Assembly: GCA_008931825.1 (NCBI GenBank)
Contig: QXVZ01029738.1
Coordinates: 1 to 25,388, forward strand
Direction of reading: 5' to 3'
DNA: 25,388 bases
Source: Phallusia fumigata
Lineage: Eukaryota; Chordata; Ascidiacea; Phlebobranchia; Ascidiidae
Below the pieces are notes generated by a model that was not told where the DNA came from, ran no database searches, and worked only from the letters and a program-made list of their open reading frames with translations. Made by a program: the position numbers and the translations under genes. Below, piece by piece: positions 13,401 through 18,971 of this stretch (positions are counted from its first letter, which is position 1; each line of letters opens with the position of its first letter).

Positions 13401-14697
13401 TTAGTTTGTTAAATGCGCATGGTTTACTTTGATTATTGGGCAGTCTTATATAATTTAAATGAATCTATCTTCCAAGTGTTCAAAAAATGCTGAAATAATA
13501 GTTTGTAGCCCTGACCAAATTACATGGATTCCCAAGTCCTTTTTTATGAAACTGTTTTTAAGTAGTAGGTACACTTTGGTGCAAATATGTTTATTTTTCA
13601 CCAAAAGAGTAACCAGAGCAAATATGATACTGTACCAAATGAAGGTGGGGGGGTGTTTGGTATGTAGCTTTACTTAAGTCCAGGCTACCTTTTTTAACCA
13701 TATCATTGGTTATTGTCATTATCCATGCTTGATATGAAAGAATCCAAACTTGTTGTTCATGCCAGCTGCATGTGTAAGTTTGTTTGCTTTTGACTACTTT
13801 CAACTAAATATTATGACCAAATATGGAGCACATGATAACATCTCCATGATCACAAATAAGAAAATGTGTTACATTAACAACTTTAATGGATTTGTATATT
13901 AAATGGATTTTTACTCCGTGCCCTCATGTCATTTCTGAGCACCAAAGGTCTACGCCACCATGGAACATTGTTTTTGTGTCCTATTTGCCACTTTTGCATC
14001 TAGAACCAACTATTTACCACTAAAAATTGTTAAAATCATAAAGTAAGCATGTTTTCAAAATTCAAGTAGGTTTTATTTTACAAGCAATGCTATTTTGTGC
14101 ACTAATGTTGTTGTATTGTGTGATTGCTGTATATGCTGTATTGCAATTCTTGGTGCACAAAAGATTGGTCCTACATGCAAAAGATCTTTCGCAGAATGAA
14201 GATATTTATTTGACAGAAGATATCTATTACTTTTTTAGTATTTTTTCCATGATAGTTTGGTGCACAATTTATTACACTTGAAGGCCAATATCTTTGTTAT
14301 TGTAACAAATTAGTTGTTGTTAACATGTGTGCTTGTTTTTGTAACTGATTAGGAACCAGAAGTCCCAAAATATTATTTGCATTTTTGTGTTGCGCCAATC
14401 CTAGAAAACAAGAAATTTCTAGGATTGGCGCAACACAAGCATTGATTTATCACTAGCCTTAATAAAATAACAAACTTAATAACAATGTTTAATTTTGACT
14501 AGTCAACTTTGCAATGAATACCAGTAAATTTTAAATATAATAGTAGGTAAATGCAGACAAAGAAACAACCATCGTGCTGCAATTTAACAACATCAACATA
14601 AATTAAACCTACTGACCTCTTGTTGTAAATTTGAGTTGTCTACAGCGTTGATTTCAATTTGCGCGTCTCCAGATGCATTAGCAATCCCCTCGGCCAT
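5542..14697 (-). CDS. FUBP: FUBP/KSRP-family KH-domain nucleic-acid-binding protein (whole gene, 19 coding exons)
   Basis: Single-stranded DNA/RNA-binding protein of the far upstream element-binding family, which acts in the nucleus in transcription, splicing and mRNA decay. Coding exons in transcript order: 14697-14617, 12053-11981, 11386-11336, 11270-11225, 11103-11054, 10979-10850, 10666-10480, 10290-10186, 9944-9864, 9693-9555, 9017-8895, 8628-8449, 8376-8269 (or their copies 7985-7806, 7733-7626), 7484-7327, 6884-6710, 6640-6554, 6288-6214, 6022-5922, 5658-5542. All introns are GT-AG and all phases match, giving 2067 nt and 688 aa. The start ATG has an in-frame TAA directly before it. 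Order: KRALED basic patch, four KH domains (loops GRGG 103-106, GKGG 198-201, GKGG 293-296, GKGG 414-417), Gly/Pro/Gln linker, then three Trp/Tyr repeats, the last with [12 protein letters not shown], a family hallmark. Which vertebrate paralogue (FUBP1, FUBP3 or KHSRP) is closest was not determined. Confidence 0.95.
6095..6175. repeat. Diverged third copy of the repeat found in duplication A
   Basis: ATGTCAGATAGTGTTGTAAC ... TCAGAAGCAAGACTGGCAAG ... ATCATCATTCA resembles the intronic stretches at 8053-8130 and 8695-8770 (TCAGATAATGTTGTAAC ... TCAGAAGCAGAACTGGCAGG). It looks like a short interspersed repeat present before the allelic duplication. Confidence 0.6.
6885..7326 (-). other. FUBP intron 14 (442 bp)
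   Basis: Donor CCTCAG|GTCAGT, acceptor TTTATGCAG|CAA. Contains intronic repeat D copy 1; otherwise AT-rich. Confidence 0.8.
7212..7262. repeat. Intronic direct repeat D, copy 1
   Basis: GTCTTCACTGG ... CCATCTTAACCACAGGGTAG recurs at 9775-9825 in another FUBP intron (TATCTTCACTGG ... CCATCTTAACCACAGGGTAA). Same orientation. Confidence 0.6.
7576..8217. repeat. Direct duplication A, copy 1 (642 bp, ends at the N)
   Basis: Near-identical to 8219-8856 over its entire length, covering two FUBP exons, the intron between them and parts of both flanking introns. Differences are scattered single bases and small indels, mostly intronic. The copy ends exactly at the undetermined base 8218. Confidence 0.95.
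7626..7985 (-). CDS. FUBP: FUBP KH domain 4 core, copy 1 (exons 7985-7806 and 7733-7626)
   Basis: Same two exons as at 8269-8628, with the same splice sites and phases. Spliced in series with copy 2 they would stay in frame and add 96 residues, giving a protein of about 784 aa with a repeated KH4 core. The Gly codons of the linker differ silently: a run of ten C on the + strand here, interrupted in the other copy. Because this copy ends next to an N and the flanking introns are duplicated too, it is read as the other allele of the same exons, not as a fifth KH domain. Confidence 0.8.
8218..8218. other. Undetermined base (N) at an assembly junction
   Basis: Single N placed precisely between two ~640-bp direct copies. 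Probably a contig join, not a sequencing ambiguity. Confidence 0.8.
8219..8856. repeat. Direct duplication A, copy 2 (638 bp, starts at the N)
   Basis: Second copy of the segment at 7576-8217, beginning with the first base after the N. After 8856 the sequence is unique and continues into the preceding FUBP exon, which is the pattern expected when the beginning of one contig overlaps the end of another. Confidence 0.95.
8269..8628 (-). CDS. FUBP: FUBP KH domain 4 core, copy 2 (exons 8628-8449 and 8376-8269)
   Basis: The first exon (180 nt) encodes a Gly-rich linker and the KH4 N-terminal half ending GLVIGK. The second (108 nt) continues [20 protein letters not shown] and ends TFLIK. The intron between them splits the GKGG loop. 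Phases join correctly to exon 9017-8895 upstream and to exon 7484-7327 downstream. A second copy lies at 7626-7985. The two encode identical protein, with only three silent differences in 288 nt. The two copies are separated by the undetermined base at 8218, so only one is likely to be real in any one haplotype. Confidence 0.85.
8895..9693 (-). CDS. FUBP: FUBP KH domain 3
   Basis: Exons 9693-9555 and 9017-8895. Motifs: [20 protein letters not shown], then [20 protein letters not shown] and a helix [19 protein letters not shown]. The segment RIQFKP followed by an acidic residue is typical of FUBP KH3, the domain with the strongest DNA contact in the vertebrate proteins. The acceptor of the second exon (ATTTAG before position 9017) was chosen because it is the one that keeps phase and family length. 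The intervening 537-bp intron carries a small hAT-type element. Confidence 0.9.
9107..9339. mobile_element. Miniature hAT-type element in FUBP intron 10, 233 bp
   Basis: Left end CAGGGGTGTGCAACCTGCAG; right end, read inward, CAGGGGGTCAATCACC. Flanks atgtgcaa (9099-9106) and atgtacag (9340-9347) match at 6 of 8 positions, fitting an aged 8-bp target-site duplication. It carries no coding capacity. It lies within the intron that divides KH3. Confidence 0.65.
9775..9825. repeat. Intronic direct repeat D, copy 2
   Basis: Counterpart of 7212-7262, in the intron between exons 9944-9864 and 9693-9555. Confidence 0.6.
9864..10666 (-). CDS. FUBP: FUBP KH domain 2
   Basis: KH2 spans exons 10666-10480, 10290-10186 and 9944-9864. 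Motifs: [20 protein letters not shown], then an intron right after the helix start, then [20 protein letters not shown] and a C-terminal helix [17 protein letters not shown] Gly/Ser-rich linker of about 30 residues separates it from KH1. The GKGG loop (198-201) is intact. Confidence 0.93.
10365..10443. repeat. Intronic direct repeat C, copy 1 (FUBP intron 7)
   Basis: GCCATCAGGAAATGGGTGATAG ... AAGTCATCA ... CTTGCATCATGTGGCAAAC resembles 10742-10816 at a similar spacing. The two copies lie in the introns on either side of exon 10666-10480. Divergence is high, so they are old. Confidence 0.6.
10480..11103 (-). CDS. FUBP: FUBP KH domain 1
   Basis: KH1 is split across exons 11103-11054, 10979-10850 and the start of 10666-10480. 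The loop reads IIGRGGENI, so it has the GXXG loop needed for single-stranded nucleic-acid binding. It is followed by [20 protein letters not shown] and a helix ending [14 protein letters not shown]. An intron interrupts the domain just before the GXXG loop, as in KH2-KH4 on one side or the other. Confidence 0.93.
10742..10816. repeat. Intronic direct repeat C, copy 2 (FUBP intron 6)
   Basis: GCCATCAGTGATAGGGTGATAG ... AAGTCATCA ... CTTGCATCATTTGGTAAAC, matching 10365-10443 in order and spacing. Confidence 0.6.
11054..14697 (-). CDS. FUBP: FUBP N-terminal exons 1-5 (residues 1-100)
   Basis: Five exons (14697-14617, 12053-11981, 11386-11336, 11270-11225, 11103-11054) encode an acidic, low-complexity N-terminus starting [16 protein letters not shown]. 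Exon 2 contains [10 protein letters not shown], which resembles the QKRPLED nuclear-localisation patch of vertebrate FUBPs. Exon 5 holds the first strand of KH1 ([12 protein letters not shown]). I do not see the N-terminal amphipathic helix of vertebrate FUBP1, so that part may be lost or diverged. Three exons are only 46-51 nt, so they are easy to miss in automated gene models. Confidence 0.85.
11387..11980 (-). other. FUBP intron 2 (594 bp)
   Basis: AT-rich with a more complex stretch at about 11440-11770. That stretch includes GGTTCAAA, which resembles an RNA polymerase III B box, and could be an old SINE; I could not find its other parts, so no element is called. No coding sequence seen. 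Confidence 0.4.
12054..14616 (-). other. FUBP intron 1 (2.56 kb)
   Basis: Donor GAG|GTCAGT, acceptor TTGTTCAG|GTT. Contents: the perfect hairpin near 14400, a short foldback around 12944-13000 (AAATTTCTGGGGTGAC against AAATTTCTAGGGTGGC) and a G/C-rich GGGGTGACCACC patch after it. Apart from these it is AT-rich, with no supported gene on either strand. Confidence 0.75.
14385..14438. repeat. Perfect 23-bp inverted repeat with 8-nt loop (FUBP intron 1)
   Basis: Left arm 14385-14407 (TTGTGTTGCGCCAATCCTAG plus AAA) is exactly complementary to the right arm 14416-14438; the loop is ACAAGAAA. Transcripts from either strand would fold into a stable hairpin. It sits ~180 bp from exon 1 in the large first intron. 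Confidence 0.9.
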
Positions 14698-14860
14698 TTA
14701 CAAAACTAGTCAAATGTGAAATATTTCTGTTTCGCTTTAGCGGGAGAGCACGCCTACACCGTCACAGGAAGTTCACAGAAAGAACACCAAAGTGTAAAAA
14801 AATGGCGTTTTCGACCACGTGAGAACCGATGCATTGTGGGTAAACCCGTTTGGAAAAAAA
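14698..14860 (-). promoter_or_regulatory. FUBP 5' UTR and putative promoter
   Basis: Directly upstream of the FUBP ATG lies a CpG-containing stretch with several recognisable motifs: an ETS-like CAGGAAGT (14765-14772, + strand), a YY1-like AAAATGGCG near 14798-14806, and an E-box CACGTG at 14816-14821. An acceptor-like TTTGACTAG ends nine bases before the ATG. The motifs are sequence matches only; no TATA box is evident, as is common for housekeeping genes. Confidence 0.45.
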
Positions 14861-15531
14861 CGTGGTAAGCCTGCACATTGGTTTTACCACCACAGGTAGT
14901 GGAAAATTATAGCACTGCATTTACGGTAATTTTTGCCCAAGAAATTTGGTTATTGTATTTTTATTGTAATTTTTTTTCGTTTGTAGTTATTAATGCAAAA
15001 TTTTGTCCTAACTTGGTTCCTCAGTTTGTTGTGACGTCGGTGTCAAAAGAAATAGATAACGAAGACAACGAAAGCATCATTGTTGGTAATAGTTGTCATT
15101 ATGACATTGCAGTATATTACCATAGTTATCTATAATATTAGGCAAAAAATTTTTCCCTAAAATCAACCAACCTTGATGACAAAATGAAACAAACAAACAA
15201 AACTTGTTGCACCTCCGTGTTCACCAAAAGCCACGCAGTGGTATGTTGAGGCCAAACGCGTATTTAGAATTTTGTTGCTATAAATTGTATTTTGCAAAAA
15301 AAACTAATTTATATTGTCGTTGGTTCCCCAAACACAAAAATACACAAGCTCATCTGGGTGGCGCAACCAGTTTGTCCCGATCTTGACACTGCGAAAGACC
15401 TGCAAGTGGCATATACTCAATACAAAGCCGGTCTACCAAGCATTCAGTGCAGCGAAGCGAGAAAATGCGAACCCATTGCAGAATTAAAACTGAGTTATAC
15501 AGAAAATACGATTTGGTGCGCTCGTGTATAT
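14859..15531. repeat. Direct duplication B, copy 1
   Basis: About 670 bp starting AACGTGGTAAGCCTGCACAT beside the FUBP promoter, matched by 16115-16786 with a few per cent differences. It ends where a hAT-like terminal sequence begins (15532). No recognised gene lies in it. Confidence 0.93.
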
Positions 15532-16113
15532 CAGGGCTTCTCAAACTGTGGGTCGCGACCCAAATTGGGGTCGCGAAATAAAATTTTGGGGTCGCGAAAC
15601 ATCATGCGTTATTATGTCATTGTCACAATAAATGGTATACGTGCGTACTAAGTCGTTTTCTCGGCCGGTTTCGTCATCGTTAAGTTGCATACCTATACCC
15701 TATAGGCTATACCAGTGGTCGGCAAACTGTGGGCCGCGGCCCAATTGTGAGCCGCCCAGTACTTTTTAGTGGGCCGCGCAAACCTTACTTATGTGGGCCG
15801 CGTGGTGTATAGGAACTGGATCCTGACGCGATTGCGAGGCCAAAGCACGGAGTCGTACTCCATTGCACCACATGTAAACGGTGATTATTTGAGATGACAA
15901 ATAATTGTTATGTAGCGATGCATTGTGATGAAACAAACAACAGTTATTTGACAAAACAAAATTAATTGTTATGTAACAAATGAATTGTGATGGAACAATA
16001 AATGTCTGGAACTCATGAATAGCAAAGTAAAGTGCACTCGACATGAATTTAATTGGCCAATTTAAACAAACAAAAATGTGGTTTTATACACAAAAAAGAT
16101 TGATTAATGTTAG
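15532..16113. mobile_element. hAT-like element fragments (two left-end signatures)
   Basis: CAGGGCTTCTCAAACTGTGG starts at 15532, followed by GTCGCGACCC and repeated GGGGTCGCGA. A second hAT-like start, CAGTGGTCGGCAAACTGTGG, occurs at 15713, followed by GCCGCGGCCC and GGGCCGCG repeats. No matching right ends were found before the N at 16114, so the elements are truncated by the contig end or nested. Confidence 0.6.
15883..16001. repeat. Two-unit tandem repeat, ~60 bp each
   Basis: 15883-15941 and 15942-16001 share the pattern TTATTTGA..ACAAA..TAATTGTTATGTA...ATTGTGATG.AACAA with scattered differences. It lies inside the hAT-like segment and may be part of it. Confidence 0.6.
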
Positions 16114-16114
16114 N
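16114..16114. other. Undetermined base (N) at an assembly junction
   Basis: Single N immediately before the second copy of duplication B, the same arrangement as at 8218. Confidence 0.8.
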
Positions 16115-16786
16115 AACGTGGTAAGCCTGCACATTGGTTTTACCACCACAGGTAGTGGAAAAATATAGCACTGCATTTACGGTAATTTTTGCCCAAGAAG
16201 TTTGGTTATTGTATTTTTAATGTAAATTTTTTTCGTTTGTAGTTATTAATGCAAAATTTTGTCCTGACTTGGTTCCTCAGTTTGTTGTGACGTTGGTGTC
16301 TAAAGAAATAGATAACGAAGACAACGAAAGAATCATTGCTGGTAATAGTTGTCATTATGACATTGCAGTATATTACCATAGTTATCTATAATATTAGGCA
16401 AAAAAATTTTTCCTAAAATCAACCAACCTTGATGACAAAATGAAACAAACAAACAAAACTTGTTGCACCTCCGTGTTCACCAAAAGCCACGCAGTGGTAT
16501 GTTGAAGCCAAACGCGTATTTAGAATTTTGTTGTTATAGATTGTTTTTTGAAAAAAAACTAATATATACTGTCGTTGGTTCCCCAAACACAAAAATACAC
16601 AAGCTCATCTAGGTGGCGCAACCAGTTTGCCCCAATCTTGGCACCGCGAAAGACCTGCAAGTGGCATATACTCAATACAAAGCCGGTCTATCAAGCATTC
16701 AGTGCAGCGAAGCGAGAAAATGCGAACCCATTGCAGAATTAAAACTGAGTTATACAGAAAATACGATTTGGTGCACTCGTATATAT
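16115..16786. repeat. Direct duplication B, copy 2 (starts at the N)
   Basis: Starts with the first base after the N at 16114 and matches 14859-15531. A few bases after the match ends, a different miniature hAT element is inserted (16797-17179). After that the unique sequence leads to the IP6K gene. Confidence 0.93.
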
Positions 16787-16796
16787 CACTGTACCC

Positions 16797-17179
16797 CAGG
16801 GGTATCAAACTTTTTCGGCCGAAGGGCCACATGCGATTCGCAAATTATTCGGCGGGCTACTTAACGACAGGAAATTTGGTATTTAAGTTTTCACGTTAAA
16901 TTGGTGCAAAAATTGACAAAATCCTCACACCAAAATTCCATTCTCTACATGTGTTCTACCCCTTTAAGGCCAAAAGCATTGGGACAAAAAAATTGGCACA
17001 AGGAGCTTTAGAAGTTTTCTTGAATAATTTACTGGTCAAAAATAATGAAAATTTGAGAAACAACTACTGAAAGTGTATCGGGAAATTAGTTGCTAATTAT
17101 GCAAATTTCGAAAAATGCCTTGCGGGCCACATAAAACCTCCCCGCAGGCCAATTGTGGACAGCGGATTTGGCACCCCTG
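16797..17179. mobile_element. Miniature hAT-type element (non-autonomous), 383 bp
   Basis: Left end CAGGGGTATCAAACT, right end (reverse complement) CAGGGGTGCCAAATCC, i.e. imperfect terminal inverted repeats of the hAT kind. Both ends continue into GGGCCACA/GGCCCGC-rich sub-terminal stretches. It is flanked by ctgtaccc (16789-16796) and ctgtacac (17180-17187), an 8-bp target-site duplication with one mismatch, the size made by hAT transposases. There is no transposase reading frame inside. Confidence 0.8.
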
Positions 17180-17187
17180 CTGTACAC

Positions 17188-17550
17188 AAAGGCCTCGTGT
17201 TCCGACTTGTCTTCAAGACTGCATGACTACCAGTCGGTTAAAAGTCAGAGCCGAATAAGCTTTTATCGTAAGTTCGAGGCTCTTTCTGGAACTCGCAGGA
17301 AAAATGGTTTTAGACCGGGCGTGTCTGACTTGACTGGACTTTAATTACAACAACAAAGCGACTCGACTTGGATAAAGTCACAAACGTGTTGGACAAAACC
17401 GAGTCATTTTTATTTTTCGAGTCACCAAGCACAAAAACTCGGATTGACTCGACCTGTGAGTTCAAAAAGTCACCGCAAGCATCCAACCAGGTCTTTCAAA
17501 AACAGTTTTTTCAATTAATTATTTGCATGCTTTATTACATCCAGCACATC
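17188..17550. other. Intergenic stretch with recurring GACT(C/T)G motifs
   Basis: Between about 17300 and 17465 the short motif GACTCG/GACTTG or its complement CGAGTC recurs several times at irregular spacing. It may be a degenerate repeat; no gene is seen. Confidence 0.35.
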
Positions 17551-17693
17551 ACCTAGGTCAGAAGCGTGGATAGCCAAGGGGGGCGAAAGGGGCCATGCCC
17601 CCCTTCCTTAATTTACTGTACATTGAAGTAGGCTACATTCAGGCTACTTGGTCCCGCTCAAAAGTTTGGGCTGGCTACGCTATTGACCTAGGT
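17551..17693. mobile_element. Small terminal-inverted-repeat element, ~143 bp
   Basis: Left end ACCTAGGTCAGAAGCGTGGA; right end, reverse-complemented, ACCTAGGTCAATAGCGTAGC: about 20 bp of imperfect inverted repeat with a palindromic ACCTAGGT tip. The interior has an internal hairpin GGGGGGCGAAAGGGGC...GCCCCCC. No coding capacity. The superfamily is not recognised. Confidence 0.55.
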
Positions 17694-18142
17694 GGCGCAA
17701 ATTTATACATTTTTTCATCTTTTTAACAAACGATTAAGTGCAACAATTCTCAGCGGTTTTACTTTTTACATTGTGTGAGTAAATACAAGAAAACAAAGCT
17801 ATTTTGTTTTGCAGATCAAAAAACGGCAATATGGAACATATTGTAAAAAATAAAACGTCACTACAGTATCCTGAAATATTTCACAACTACTTTCAACAAC
17901 ATATAGGTAGCAAATAACAATGCATACTGATGTGCATAAGAATATGGTACACGAACACAAATATACTACATAAAACCTAACATTACTAGGAGGGAGAAAA
18001 TAAACCATTTTGATAATTTTTAGCTAACCTAAAACACAGTTTTATAGCCTTTGCCTCTAGGATTACGCGTGGTTTCTGTAACATCTTTGTTACACAAGGT
18101 GATATTTTTAAAATGTTTAAAAAAGCAGACTTTTAAAACCCA
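17694..18142. other. 3' flank of IP6K
   Basis: AT-rich; expected to contain the IP6K 3' UTR on the minus strand. I could not assign a polyadenylation signal with confidence. No other gene seen. Confidence 0.4.
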
Positions 18143-18971
18143 CTATTTAGCCAAAGTGGACGCAGCCAACGCATTTGTGCTCATTTTTCGCAGCAAACTA
18201 ATCAAATTGTCAATCCCAAATAAAAATCCGCCATCAGGGCCAGGATGTACTATGGAATCGCTAAAGCAATAATGCGCAAAATCGATTAGACGTATATCAA
18301 TGGCACGTGTTTGCGGTGTATCTGTGTATCGATTACATGGTAAAGCTGTATCCCGACCGGATGTGGTAAAACAGTTTGCTAATGATCCACATGACTTTGT
18401 GCGGTGTCGCTTCTTGGTCGTTATTTCCTTTACACTTTGCTGTAGCAAAGGTTTGGAGCTGCTGCGAGCGTGCTCTTGTGGGATTTTGGAATGCGAAGGA
18501 CTTCTTGAACTGCGCGCAGTTGCCGGTTTCCAACCGCGCGCATTCACTGCTTCTTTGCAGTCTTCAACCACGTGAAAGTCTCCCCTTGCAGATGGAAAAC
18601 TGTTTGGTCGACATGCAGCCCTCTTGGTGTGCTTTGTACATTTGTGCGGTCGATAACTGCTGTCTTTACCACCACCAGGTGAGCCGGCACTTGCTTTTTT
18701 ATGCGCCACTTCTCCATCTGGGTTAACTTGAATGGTTTCGGTCGCCTCTTTGCTGCTTCCACAGTCGCCCTCGTATACTAGCAGGAGAGATCCGGAATAG
18801 AAACGGTAGGATATGAGCGAGGCGACAGCGCGCCGTAATTCCAGAAGTTGTACAATAGCTGATTCAATCAAGTTACAATCAAGGTTCCGGTACTTAAGAA
18901 GTTCAATGTCGAAGCTTGAATCCAATGAAGTGTCCGTTACAGCTGAATTATTGGTTTCTTGGCCTCCCATT
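18143..18971 (-). CDS. IP6K: IP6K last exon: ATP-site strand, long basic linker, DFAH catalytic motif
   Basis: Large terminal exon. It encodes an acidic stretch, the conserved YRFYSGSLLLVYEG, then about 160 residues that are Ser/Lys/Arg/His-rich with no recognisable domain, then IRLIDFAHYCFSDSIVHPGP and FLFGIDNLISLLRKM. The stop TAA is at 18145-18143. I found no clear splice sites inside the linker that would remove it while keeping phase, but a hidden intron cannot be excluded by eye. Confidence 0.9.

Noticed and set aside
15292-15651. 119-aa + strand frame in duplication B
   Set aside because: The frame is not kept in the allelic copy at 16613-16864 beyond the shared DNA and runs into a hAT-like terminus; no homology seen.
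15883-16001. CRISPR-like or satellite array
   Set aside because: Only two diverged units with no spacers, inside transposon-like DNA of a eukaryote.
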